Source: Caballeronia sp. LZ062
GTDB lineage: Bacteria; Pseudomonadota; Gammaproteobacteria; Burkholderiales; Burkholderiaceae
Direction of reading: 5' to 3'
Assembly (NCBI RefSeq): GCF_031450785.1
Contig: NZ_JARTWB010000002.1
Coordinates: 1 to 64,000, forward strand
Length of the DNA stretch: 64,000 nt
Part shown: positions 43,851 to 52,078 of the stretch, piece after piece
Layout of the letters: every line of letters begins with the position of its first letter
Position numbering within the stretch: the first letter of the stretch is position 1
Made by a program: the position numbers and the translations under genes
Notes under the pieces: model-generated
Told to the model about the DNA's origin: nothing
The model's input: the letters and a program-made list of their open reading frames with translations, nothing else
The model's database searches: none

Positions 43851-44636
43851 TTAAAAGAACATGCGGGCGAGTTCCGCGCCCGGGTCGTCGGCACGCATGA
43901 ACGCCTCGCCGACGAGGAAGGTGTCCACGCGCATGGCGCGCAGCCGCTCGACGTCGAGCCGCGACAAGATGCCCGATTCCGTCACCACGATACGGTCGTC
44001 CGGCATGGATTCAAGCATGCCGATGGTCGTGTCGATGGTCGTCTGGAACGTGCGCAGATTGCGATTGTTGATGCCGATGAGCGGCGTCTTGAGCGTGAGC
44101 GCGTCGCGCAGTTCGTCGGCGTCGTGCACTTCGACGAGCACCGCGAGACCCAGCGAATGCGCGTATGCCTCGAGGTCCTGCATCTGCGAGAGTTCCAGTG
44201 CCGCTGCGATCAGCAAGATGCAGTCCGCGCCCATCGCGCGCGCTTCGATCACCTGGTAAGGATCGACGATGAAGTCTTTGCGCAGCACCGGCAGGCTGCA
44301 CGCGGCGCGCGCTTCTTCGAGATACGCGACGCTGCCTTTGAAGAACTGCACGTCGGTGAGCACGGAAAGGCACGCGGCGCCGCCTTTCTCGTACGAACGG
44401 GCGATGTCGGCGGGCACGAAGTCCTCGCGTATCACGCCTTTCGACGGGCTCGCCTTCTTGATTTCCGCAATCACCGCAGCCTGCCCGGCCGCGTGCTTCG
44501 CGCGCAATGCGCCGACGAAATCGCGCAGATCGCGTGCGCTCGCTTCGAGCTTCAGCTCTTCGAGCGGCGCGCTCTGTTCGGCGGCGCGGACTTCCTCGCG
44601 CTTGACCGCGATGATGCGGTCCAGAATGTCGCTCAT
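43851..44636 (-). CDS. trpC: Indole-3-glycerol phosphate synthase
   Basis: A 261-aa TIM-barrel enzyme of tryptophan synthesis, making indole-3-glycerol phosphate from CdRP. Motifs include [14 protein letters not shown] (catalytic Lys region near residue 60), [12 protein letters not shown] and [10 protein letters not shown]. It is the single-function form. The start at 44636 ([12 protein letters not shown]) is the standard one. It follows trpD by 11 bases, so trpG-D-C form one unit. Confidence 0.97.
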   Translation of the reverse strand: MSDILDRIIAVKREEVRAAEQSAPLEELKLEASARDLRDFVGALRAKHAAGQAAVIAEIKKASPSKGVIREDFVPADIARSYEKGGAACLSVLTDVQFFKGSVAYLEEARAACSLPVLRKDFIVDPYQVIEARAMGADCILLIAAALELSQMQDLEAYAHSLGLAVLVEVHDADELRDALTLKTPLIGINNRNLRTFQTTIDTTIGMLESMPDDRIVVTESGILSRLDVERLRAMRVDTFLVGEAFMRADDPGAELARMFF

Positions 44637-44647
44637 GATGAATTCCG

Positions 44648-45679
44648 TTATTTGGTGAATTGCTGCGTGAAGCGTACCAATACCTCGACCTTCTCGCGCG
44701 CCGCGCCGCTTTCGATCGCTTCGCGCGCGGCGGTCATGCCGTCGGCGATCGAATCGCATATGTCGGCGGCATAGAGCGCCGCGCCCGCGTTCAGTATGAC
44801 GATCTCACGCGCGACGCCCGCCTTGTTGTTCAGCGCCCCGAGCAGCATGGCTTTCGACTCCTGCGCGTCCTGCACTTTGAGCGAGCGGTTGGAGACCATC
44901 TGCAAACCGAAGTCTTCCGGATGAATCTCGTACTCGCGCACTTCGCCGTTTTTCAGTTCGCCGACCTTCGTCGCCGCGCCGAGCGACACTTCGTCCATGC
45001 CGTCCTTACCGTGCACGACGAGCACGTGTTTCGCCCCGAGCCGCTGCATTACGCGAACCTGAATGCCGACGAGGTCTTCGTGAAACACGCCCTGAAGCTG
45101 GTTCGGCGCGCTCGCCGGATTCGTCAGCGGCCCGAGGATGTTGAAGATGGTGCGCACGCCGAGTTCGCGCCGCACGGCCGCGATGTTCTTCATGGCCGGA
45201 TGATGATTCGGCGCGAACATGAAGCCCATGCCGGTTTCGGCGATGGAGGCGGCCACTTGTTCCGGCGTCAGGTCGATGTTGACGCCGAGTGCTTCGAGCA
45301 CGTCCGCGCTGCCCGACTTGCTCGACACGCCGCGGTTGCCGTGCTTCGCGACTTTCGCGCCGGCCGCGGCGCTGACGAACATGGACGCCGTCGAGATGTT
45401 GAATGTGTGCGAGCCGTCGCCGCCCGTGCCGACGATATCCACGAAATTGGAGTTGTCCGCGACCACGACATGATTCGCGAACTCGCGCATGACCGTTGCC
45501 GCCGCCGCAATCTCGCCGATGGTTTCCTTCTTCACGCGCAAGCCGGTGATGATGGCGGCGGCCATCACGGGCGACATCTCCGCGCGCATGATCTGGCGCA
45601 TGAGATGCAGCATTTCGTCGTGGAAGATTTCGCGGTGCTCGATGGTGCGTTGCAGGGCTTCTTGTGCAGTGATCGTCAT
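44648..45679 (-). CDS. trpD: Anthranilate phosphoribosyltransferase
   Basis: A 343-aa enzyme joining anthranilate and PRPP. The glycine-rich [14 protein letters not shown] near residue 85 binds PRPP, and [21 protein letters not shown] follows in the normal spacing; [12 protein letters not shown] is also conserved. Length is normal. It starts 4 bases after the trpG stop. Confidence 0.97.
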   Translation of the reverse strand: MTITAQEALQRTIEHREIFHDEMLHLMRQIMRAEMSPVMAAAIITGLRVKKETIGEIAAAATVMREFANHVVVADNSNFVDIVGTGGDGSHTFNISTASMFVSAAAGAKVAKHGNRGVSSKSGSADVLEALGVNIDLTPEQVAASIAETGMGFMFAPNHHPAMKNIAAVRRELGVRTIFNILGPLTNPASAPNQLQGVFHEDLVGIQVRVMQRLGAKHVLVVHGKDGMDEVSLGAATKVGELKNGEVREYEIHPEDFGLQMVSNRSLKVQDAQESKAMLLGALNNKAGVAREIVILNAGAALYAADICDSIADGMTAAREAIESGAAREKVEVLVRFTQQFTK

Positions 45680-45683
45680 GTTC

Positions 45684-46268
45684 TCAAGCCCGCTTGCCGG
45701 ACGGCGTGTTCTTCACGAAGTTTTCGAGCAGCGCATGGCCGTGCTCGGACAGTATGGATTCCGGATGGAACTGCACGCCTTCGACGGCAAGTTCCTTGTG
45801 ACGCACGCCCATGATTTCGCCGTCCGCCGTCCACGCCGACACTTCCAGACAGTCCGGCAACGACTCGCGCTCGATGGCGAGCGAGTGATAGCGCGTGACG
45901 TTGAAGTGCTTCGGCAGATCGGAGAACACCCCTTTGCAGTCCGTCTCGATCTGGCTCACCTTGCCGTGCATGATGGTCTGCGCGCGCACGACGCGCCCGC
46001 CGAACGCCTCGCCGATGGCCTGATGGCCGAGACAGACGCCGAGAATGGGCAGCTTGCCGGAAAATTCGCGCAGCACGTCGAGCGTGATGCCTGCGTGCTG
46101 CGGGTTGCTCGGGCCGGGCGAGAGACAGATGCGCTCGGGTTGCAGCTCCGCGATCTGGTCGAGCGTGATTTCGTCGTTGCGATACGTGCGCACGTCCTCG
46201 CCGAGTTCGCCGAAGTACTGGACCAGGTTATAGGTGAACGAATCGTAGTTGTCGATCATCAGAAGCAT
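45684..46268 (-). CDS. trpG: Anthranilate synthase component II (glutamine amidotransferase)
   Basis: A 194-aa class I amidotransferase that feeds ammonia to TrpE. The catalytic Cys is in [15 protein letters not shown] near residue 80, and the His-Glu pair is in [13 protein letters not shown]. The ATG at 46268 ([11 protein letters not shown]) follows GGAGCAA; a TTG 12 bases upstream is less likely. The expected upstream partner trpE is absent: foreign DNA begins within a few hundred bases, so the gene now lacks its usual operon promoter. Confidence 0.95.
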   Translation of the reverse strand: MLLMIDNYDSFTYNLVQYFGELGEDVRTYRNDEITLDQIAELQPERICLSPGPSNPQHAGITLDVLREFSGKLPILGVCLGHQAIGEAFGGRVVRAQTIMHGKVSQIETDCKGVFSDLPKHFNVTRYHSLAIERESLPDCLEVSAWTADGEIMGVRHKELAVEGVQFHPESILSEHGHALLENFVKNTPSGKRA

Positions 46269-46681
46269 TTTTTGCTCCAAGTCGATAATTTGTTTGGGTT
46301 TCTCGGTGAGAATTTTCGAGAAATATGGATTTTTCGCCCCAATTTCACCCCATTCGTTTTGGCGAGGTGCTATGAGGGAAGCCCAAGGTGGGCAGGCAAG
46401 GGAGGTCGTGTTGGCTTAACGCCAACCGAAGAAGAGCAGGACGGAGGGAAATCGAGTGCTGTGTCGCATGGCGAACATTCTACAGTACAGCAGGCACGCG
46501 TTGCGGTAGCCTCGGGCATGGATCGGCCTCGATGGCTACCTGGCGACAGTGCAAGGTGAGTGTACGTTTCGGCTAACGTGTGAGCGAGTGTCGCCCCTTC
46601 CGCCGAGCATTCGGTGGTGAAGTCAAGATTGCTAGGGTAACCTCGCGATGGCAATGTTGCCGTTACACCTTTGATCACAGC
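46269..46681. other. Left boundary of the inserted island upstream of trpG
   Basis: About 410 bases without a gene. Near trpG it has an inverted repeat TTTCTCG / CGAGAAA at 46299-46305 and 46317-46323. A second one, GTTGGC-TTAAC-GCCAAC, lies at 46410-46426. The first 60 bases look like a trpG leader; the exact junction with foreign DNA cannot be fixed here without an uninterrupted relative. No trpE fragment is seen. Confidence 0.6.
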
Positions 46682-47398
46682 ATGACTCCCAATAACCACG
46701 ACCAATTACCCGCGTCTGCGACTGCGCCTGCGTTCATCGCCCGTTGGGAACAGATCCTTTACAACATCAAGCAGTCCTACCTCGAGTTGGCAAAGAACAG
46801 GGCCGGGGCAAACTTCGAGCGAGACATTTGCCAACCGGTGGCCTCGCTTGACCGCGATGATGTAGAAGACCCGATCGAGATCGTTCGGCAGGTCCTTCCT
46901 CCTGCTGATCGGTCGATGTCTCGAGAGGAAATCGAGCGAATCCGACTCGCTCCCGTGTTGGTCGCGTCAGTTTACTGCTACCGGGCGAGGCAAGCCGAAT
47001 ACCGAGGCGATCGCGATCTCGGTTGGACACACCTGATTGATGCCGGGTATTGGTGTGCCATTGCGCGAAGTGGAAACAGCATCGGTCGGGCGATGCAGCT
47101 AGCCGTAAATGAAACCCGGGAACACGGTGTCTCGGTGTTCTCGCTTGAGGGCAATAAAGCCAAACGCGAGTCGCTAGACCTCTTTATCGCCGAAGCGTAC
47201 CGCCTAGTACGGGAAGGAAAGCCGACCGGGTCCAAGTGGCCGAAAATCGTAGATGCGGCTCTGGCGATCCAGTCTCATATGCTTGAGTTCGCCAAGAACA
47301 AGGGAATCAGGGCGGTTCCTTCGAATATTCAGCGTCGATTGTGCGAACTGCTCGGCAAGATGCCGGATGCTCTCGAGTTGTTTGAGACGAGGGGTTAA
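46682..47398 (+). CDS. Hypothetical protein, 238 aa, first gene of the island
   Basis: A soluble, helix-rich, acidic-basic balanced protein with no membrane segment. I recognise no family. The ATG at 46682 is used because the upstream extension is cysteine-rich and atypical. Features seen: ARWEQILYNIKQSYLELA near the start, CYRARQAEYRGDRDLGW mid-protein, and a C-terminal helix rich in Leu and Glu. Codon use is less GC-biased than in the flanking trp genes. It is separated by about 150 bases from the alpA operon. Function unknown. Confidence 0.65.
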   Translation: MTPNNHDQLPASATAPAFIARWEQILYNIKQSYLELAKNRAGANFERDICQPVASLDRDDVEDPIEIVRQVLPPADRSMSREEIERIRLAPVLVASVYCYRARQAEYRGDRDLGWTHLIDAGYWCAIARSGNSIGRAMQLAVNETREHGVSVFSLEGNKAKRESLDLFIAEAYRLVREGKPTGSKWPKIVDAALAIQSHMLEFAKNKGIRAVPSNIQRRLCELLGKMPDALELFETRG

Positions 47399-47496
47399 GC
47401 GCGAAAGCCAGATGTAGCCAGAGCCCGCGCCCACGTTTCCCGGGCGACGAGGGCGTTTCCCGGAGTACGTCGTAGATTGCGGATCTTGTCCTTCCT

Positions 47497-47519
47497 AGAA
47501 TCGATTCTGTTGGATCCAA
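47497..47519. promoter_or_regulatory. Two perfect palindromes upstream of the AlpA-type gene
   Basis: AGAATCGATTCT (47497-47508) and TTGGATCCAA (47510-47519) are perfect palindromes one base apart, 34 bases before the regulator's ATG. Their place over the likely promoter suggests operators for the element's own regulator. Confidence 0.5.
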
Positions 47520-47552
47520 CGAAATTCAACCGAATCGAAAGTGAGGACAAAG

Positions 47553-47801
47553 ATGAACCGCAGCGTCGTGCCGTCTCAAAAAGTGCTGCGCATCCCGGAC
47601 GTTCAAAAGAAGACCGGGCTGTCGCGTAGCACTATCTATAACAAGCTCAATCCGTCGAGTAAATATTTCGACCCGACCTTCCCGAAGCCGATCCGTCTCG
47701 GTAGCGGTCCCACCAGCTCGGTGGGGCTGATCGAGTCCGAGATTGACGCCTGGATCGAAATGCGTGCGGCTGCTCGCTATATGGCGAAGGAGGCGGCATG
47801 A
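47553..47801 (+). CDS. AlpA-family phage-type regulator / excisionase-like protein
   Basis: An 82-aa DNA-binding protein. The winged-helix start reads VLRIPDVQKKTGLSRSTIYN, the AlpA signature, followed by FPKPIRLG and a C-terminal segment AWIEMRAAA. AlpA-like proteins control excision and integrase expression in P4-like satellites and other integrative elements. The ATG at 47553 has GAGGA upstream. It is the first gene of a tight four-gene operon and overlaps the next gene by 4 bases. Confidence 0.85.
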   Translation: MNRSVVPSQKVLRIPDVQKKTGLSRSTIYNKLNPSSKYFDPTFPKPIRLGSGPTSSVGLIESEIDAWIEMRAAARYMAKEAA

Positions 47802-48157
47802 CCCATTACGAACACGATTTTCTTCTGCCCTATGACATGAAAAATCTTCTGTCGAAGCAGGATTGCGCGGCGCTTCCGCGCAGCCATCGATATGCGGTTC
47901 ATCTTGCTCAAGCGCTGCTCGATCACGTGTCCGGCACTTGCAAGGAAGTGATCCATATCGAGAGCGTTCTTGACATGACGCCGAATTACGGTTTGACGAC
48001 CATGGCGGTGCTGCGTGCCGTGCTTGTTCTGCGGTCCAGCCGGATGATCGGCATGAGCATGCACTACGGAAAGCTGAAGTTGATCATTTTGAATCCGGCG
48101 CTCTTTTCGGCTGCGACGTGGATCCGTGATATCGCAGCTCAACTTTGCGTAGCGTAA
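47798..48157 (+). CDS. Hypothetical protein, 119 aa, in the alpA operon
   Basis: No known domain recognised. The protein has a hydrophobic-acidic N-terminus and a region, LDMTPNYGLTTMAVLRAVLVLRSSRMI, that could be a helix-turn-helix followed by a strand, but this is not a firm call. Its start overlaps alpA by 4 bases (ATGA), so the two are translated together. It belongs to the element's early operon. Confidence 0.7.
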   Translation: MTHYEHDFLLPYDMKNLLSKQDCAALPRSHRYAVHLAQALLDHVSGTCKEVIHIESVLDMTPNYGLTTMAVLRAVLVLRSSRMIGMSMHYGKLKLIILNPALFSAATWIRDIAAQLCVA

Positions 48158-48172
48158 AGGAGAACGGAGAAC

Positions 48173-48520
48173 ATGGCAAAACTCATTTCCTCCGAAAGCG
48201 CGAAGCCGGACGTCGCCGGCGCGATGCAGGCCGTCCGCGCAAAGAAGTCGCGCGCACAGATCAAGGCGGAACGCTTCCAGCCCTTCGTCGAAGTGATCGA
48301 CATGGCTCTTGCGGAAAACTGGTCGTGGTCGGCGATCGTGACACTGATCCGCAAGCACGACGGGCCGTCCGTGACGAAAAAGGAAGCAGAGGAACTGTAC
48401 ACACAGCTCAAGAGCCAACGCATGCCTCCCACGGCGGCCGAACTGATCATGAAAGACGTGCTCGCCGGCAAGGCCACGAACGCGCCGCACGCTGATGCGA
48501 AGGATACGGTGAGCGCGTGA
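48173..48520 (+). CDS. Hypothetical protein, 115 aa, in the alpA operon
   Basis: A lysine-rich, helix-forming protein with no membrane segment. The middle NWSWSAIVTLIRKHDGPSVT and the following KKEAEELYTQLKSQR suggest a compact DNA-binding or adaptor domain, perhaps helix-turn-helix, but no family is recognised. AAAGGAG precedes the ATG. Its stop overlaps the start of the following gene (TGATG). Confidence 0.7.
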   Translation: MAKLISSESAKPDVAGAMQAVRAKKSRAQIKAERFQPFVEVIDMALAENWSWSAIVTLIRKHDGPSVTKKEAEELYTQLKSQRMPPTAAELIMKDVLAGKATNAPHADAKDTVSA

Positions 48521-49929
48521 TGAACCACCCCGCCTATCCAACGGGCGGGGGCTTTATGCCCTCGCCAAATTTCGGCCCGAAGTCGCAGCTGAAGAATCAC
48601 GTGCCGCCTGGCTATGTCGCACCGTCGTTGCAACTAGCGATCAGTGCACTGACGCCCCGCATGTACCGTGCTGCGCACGAGTGTTGCACCATTTACGGGG
48701 CTGGTTACGGCGCCGTTCTAGCGAACATGCTCGGCAACGTGTCGTTCGCGGTTGCGGGTAACTTTCGCATCCGTGGCCACAATGGCCGCTCGATGCCGCT
48801 CAGCCTGCACATTCGGTTTGCAGGTGCGCCCCTGAGTGGCAAGACAGAAGCACACGATCGGTTCATCGCGCCTATCGAGGAAGCGATGAAAGGCTGGAAG
48901 AAACCGTGGCTTTTCAGCGACGTGCGGCCTCCGACTTTGGTGCGCAAGACTCGTGCGGGCTCGGTTCTGACCATGCTCAGCATGCAGGAAGGCCGCGGCC
49001 ATCTGGACGGTCCGCTCAGTCGTTCTTTCCAGGATCTGAGCGACCTGTACGACGCCAAGATACCGCCATTCGCTCGCGCCGATGACGATGACGACCACCT
49101 CATTGAGCATGCGCCGAACAGCGCGATTTTCGTCACATGCGTCAACGTGCAGGACGACAAAAATCGCGAGTGGCTCGACAAGTACGGAAAGAGTGCCATC
49201 GAATCGGGTTACCTGTTTCGTCTGCTGATGATGGAAAGCGACGAGCTTGCCACCGAGGGGACTGCCGAGCATCAACCGGAATTCGCGCTCCGCGATTATG
49301 ACGATCGCATTGTTGAGTTGATCACGAACGGCATGATCAAGCTGAGGGATACGCCAGTGAACCGACTTCCGGAAATCATGGTTGAGCCTGCCACTGAGCA
49401 CGTCCTGCGGCAAGCTCAGGAGCGTTTCAGATTCATGGCGAGCGCAACGCTGCCGGAGCGTGACGTGATCGTGTTTGGCGTGCGCCTGGCGGCCAACGCG
49501 CGCCGGATTGCCGGATGCATGCACGTATTCGAGCACTACGAAGGCCCTGTATCGGCTGATACGATGAGTCGGGCCGCGATGATCGCAGAGTACTTCGGAG
49601 CGTGCTGGCTCGCAACCGTGTTTCGCCCGAAGCCGTTGCCCGAAGCCGATCAACGTGGGGGGCATCTGCTCGAGTATCTGTGCAGTTGCGCGCGTCAGGT
49701 CGGGCAGCAGATGTTGAGCTGCCGGAAAGCCGATATCGAAGCGCTGGCACCGAACTTCGGATGGTCGAAAGCCAACATTGGTGAGGCCATCACGTGGATG
49801 TGCGGGCACGGTTTCGCCCACGTCGTACCGCGCATCGAAAACGGACGTCGCATTATCAAGCTTGAGCTAATCGTGAACCACGGGGAGTTTCTCCCGGGGC
49901 ATCAGGGCTACGCGCCGCGCCTCACCTGA
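48520..49929 (+). CDS. DUF3987-like P-loop protein of the element
   Basis: A 469-aa protein. A Walker A-like loop, FAGAPLSGKTEAHDRF, sits near residue 105, after a helical region with LANMLGNVSFAVAGNF. An acidic segment ADDDDDHLIEH near residue 190 could serve as Walker B. The C-terminus looks like a winged helix (WSKANIGEAITWMCGHGF). This layout resembles the DUF3987 replicative primase-helicase-like proteins of integrative elements and plasmids. The ATG at 48520 is used; GTG at 48517 is an alternative. A terminator follows. Confidence 0.68.
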   Translation: MNHPAYPTGGGFMPSPNFGPKSQLKNHVPPGYVAPSLQLAISALTPRMYRAAHECCTIYGAGYGAVLANMLGNVSFAVAGNFRIRGHNGRSMPLSLHIRFAGAPLSGKTEAHDRFIAPIEEAMKGWKKPWLFSDVRPPTLVRKTRAGSVLTMLSMQEGRGHLDGPLSRSFQDLSDLYDAKIPPFARADDDDDHLIEHAPNSAIFVTCVNVQDDKNREWLDKYGKSAIESGYLFRLLMMESDELATEGTAEHQPEFALRDYDDRIVELITNGMIKLRDTPVNRLPEIMVEPATEHVLRQAQERFRFMASATLPERDVIVFGVRLAANARRIAGCMHVFEHYEGPVSADTMSRAAMIAEYFGACWLATVFRPKPLPEADQRGGHLLEYLCSCARQVGQQMLSCRKADIEALAPNFGWSKANIGEAITWMCGHGFAHVVPRIENGRRIIKLELIVNHGEFLPGHQGYAPRLT

Positions 49930-49944
49930 TCAAATTTAACGCAT

Positions 49945-49976
49945 CCCTGTCCGCCGTAAGGTGGGCAGGGCGTTTT
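49945..49976 (+). terminator. Terminator of the alpA operon
   Basis: CCCTGTCCGCC, loop GTAA, then GGTGGGCAGGG and CGTTTT. It begins 16 bases after the P-loop gene and ends the four-gene operon. Confidence 0.8.
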
Positions 49977-50026
49977 GCTGACTCGCTGGCGTGCAATAGA
50001 TCGCCGACGCACCCTGTATACCCGTC

Positions 50027-51226
50027 ATGAATACCATTAAACCGTCTGGCGATAGCCCACCCTTGGATCCGTCACGCACCACGCTGGCCCGGCATATTGG
50101 GCTGATGGTGACGCGCATCGTTCGCTACAGGAGTGTGCCGGACCAGAAGTATTGGCGCCATCTCGCCCGCCTGGATCAATTCATGCGTTTGGTACTTGCA
50201 TCGCACATACCGCCGTACCAAACGTTTTTCGATGGTGGTTCCGGCTTGACCACGCGACGGGCAAGACCGACGTTCATCGATGAACAGCGCACAATTTCGC
50301 TCGCCGATCATTTCCCCGAGCTGCACGACTACAGCTATCTGGAAAACCCTCATCTTACTTATGCGCCGCATTTCGAGCTCTTCTTCGAGCTATTCCGGGG
50401 GCATCGAATGGCTTTCTGCCGTGGGACGCCAGATTCCAGAATTGGTGGCGGGTTGATCGTCGCCGACGTCTGCAACGATTTCGCTGATTTGCTACGAAAG
50501 GTCGCCGTGGATCGAGGGCTGAGCCGTGCGATGCACAACTGGGAAATGAATAGCGAAAGCAATCTGATCCGCCTTCGCGGCTATCTCGACGGGCTATTTG
50601 CCCGCGCGGTTAGCCTGACCACGGTGCACCTGAACGTAGTGCATACGACTGCGTATTTCAACTTGGAATACTCGACGTGGGCGGAGCAGGAAAAATTCCT
50701 GCGGGACCTTGGTGCTGCGCGACAGATCTTCATGAATCGGCGCAGTAATCATCCTGCGCTGTTCGAGCACATGAAAGGATTTGTCTGGTCGATCGAAACG
50801 TCGCTGATGGAGGGGTTCAGCCTTCACCTGACGCTGATCTTCGATACCGCAGGGCTGATGCATACCGGCAACCTAAATGGCGGGCTTGATACCCCGCTTG
50901 CGCTTTCACATAACCATGCCGACCAGCGACGCAATGTGACGTTTCCGCAGCTTCTCGGTGAGTACATCGTCCGGGTCGCGACGAAGGGAAATGGCCGCTA
51001 TCTCGTGTGTCATCAGAGCCCAAGTCTTTACCCGGATTGGCCGTATGGTGTCATCGAGGCAAGCGATTCCGCGCGTCGCTGGCAACTCGAGGAGGCACTC
51101 GGCAATCTCGCCATGAAGCAGGATCTGGCGCGCCTGAAAAATTTGCAAAAAGGGGGGGGGGCCAGCCCCGAAACCCCCCATTCTTCGGAATGGGGCGTCT
51201 CGACGCCCGGCGTTCCAACAAGCTAG
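50027..51226 (+). CDS. YagK/YfjJ (inovirus Gp2)-like protein, paralogue 1
   Basis: A 399-aa protein. The C-terminal half follows the Gp2/YfjJ pattern: FVWSIETSLMEGFSLHLTLIFD (around residue 250), then LLGEYIVRVATKGNGRYLVCH, then a final helical segment. Where the second paralogue has an H-L-H triplet, this one has S-L-H, so one histidine of a possible HUH-type active site is missing. The N-terminal half is unrecognised. The C-terminal end carries a run of 10 G and a very stable hairpin. It may be a replication or accessory protein. Confidence 0.62.
   Translation: MNTIKPSGDSPPLDPSRTTLARHIGLMVTRIVRYRSVPDQKYWRHLARLDQFMRLVLASHIPPYQTFFDGGSGLTTRRARPTFIDEQRTISLADHFPELHDYSYLENPHLTYAPHFELFFELFRGHRMAFCRGTPDSRIGGGLIVADVCNDFADLLRKVAVDRGLSRAMHNWEMNSESNLIRLRGYLDGLFARAVSLTTVHLNVVHTTAYFNLEYSTWAEQEKFLRDLGAARQIFMNRRSNHPALFEHMKGFVWSIETSLMEGFSLHLTLIFDTAGLMHTGNLNGGLDTPLALSHNHADQRRNVTFPQLLGEYIVRVATKGNGRYLVCHQSPSLYPDWPYGVIEASDSARRWQLEEALGNLAMKQDLARLKNLQKGGGASPETPHSSEWGVSTPGVPTS
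51152..51195 (+). repeat. G10 tract followed by a C(TTCG)G hairpin inside the gene end
   Basis: Ten consecutive G occupy 51152-51161, followed by C-rich blocks. A perfect hairpin lies at 51176-51195: CCCCATTC, tetraloop TTCG, GAATGGGG, with the exceptionally stable C(UUCG)G closure. Both are within the last 25 codons of the paralogue 1 gene. A mononucleotide run this long is prone to slippage. Confidence 0.8.
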
Positions 51227-52078
51227 CTAGGCAGGCAAGGGCGATGCGCAACAATGGATAGCCGGGTCAAAATCAGTGACGATGTTACATAACCCGTTGA
51301 TTGGATTGGGGCGCCGATTTCGGAGCTTACGGGGGCTTACGGGGGCTTGCGGGGCGGGCGTCCCCGGCTGACCGGGCAGCGACGTGACGGAGATGCAGAG
51401 GGTTGTGCGAGTGCAAGACGGAATTATCCGCAAAATATTTGCAGCAAAAATCCATTGCGTGAAAGCGTGCGTCGCAGCATGTTCTCATCAAATTCTGCTG
51501 AACAACTCTTGCGAATTCGCGGAGGAAATTTCGAGGAGATCGTTGCGGCTTTTTCGCGATACGCACTGCGGCTCACAGTCTGCTCGTGATCTTCGGTGCG
51601 GGAGAGCAACCATTTCTTTTTCGGTGACCGGCAGACGTAACTGCTTTTTGTTCGCGATGCCCAGCGTTTTCATGCGTCTGGTCGCATCGTATCTCGGCGT
51701 CATCGGGCAGATCTTACTGCGTGCATAAGTATGCTATGAGGAACGGCATAAAGATGCGTATTTCACAATAGGTTTTCGATCGAATCGATGATTTTTCTCA
51801 TGTATCACGTCTTCACGTACTTTTGCCGCGTAAGTATGTAATACGAAGTGCTTAAGATATGGGCGGTGTTAATTCGTGAATAAATCAATAAGCTGGTGCA
51901 GGCTTAGGCGATGTCCATCATTGTCATCAAGGCGTGTTCTCACGTTCGATTGAGAAACGAAAAAAGAAGGCCTCAGCAACACGTGAGATTACCTCAATGT
52001 CAGATCACTCAATGTTACCGAGACAGAACACGACGACTCACTGTCGCTCCGGCAGCGACGGACCACATCATTTACATC
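51227..52078. other. Non-coding region between the two Gp2-like genes, possible origin
   Basis: About 850 bases without a convincing gene. The left part is G-rich with three 10-bp direct repeats (51325-51354). The right part (about 51720-51900) is AT-rich, with TAAGTATG motifs near 51726 and 51831. Iteron-like repeats next to an AT-rich stretch and beside a Rep-like gene fit a replication origin, but this is inference. Confidence 0.45.
51325..51354 (+). repeat. Three iteron-like direct repeats of 10 bp
   Basis: GCTTACGGGG, GCTTACGGGG and GCTTGCGGGG follow each other without gaps. Ten base pairs is about one helical turn, so all three would face the same side of the DNA. They lie in the gap between the two Rep-like genes. 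Confidence 0.7.

Noticed and set aside
46391..51241. Direct repeat GGCAGGCAAGGG at 46391 and 51230, as possible attachment sites
   Set aside because: Twelve GC-rich bases are expected to repeat by chance in a region of this size, and the second copy does not mark a change in gene content.
51718..51745. dif-like site for Xer recombination (TGCGTGCATAAGTATGC, then TATGAGG)
   Set aside because: The left arm resembles a XerC arm, but the central spacer is one base short and the right arm matches poorly. The locus is not a replication terminus. I do not call it.
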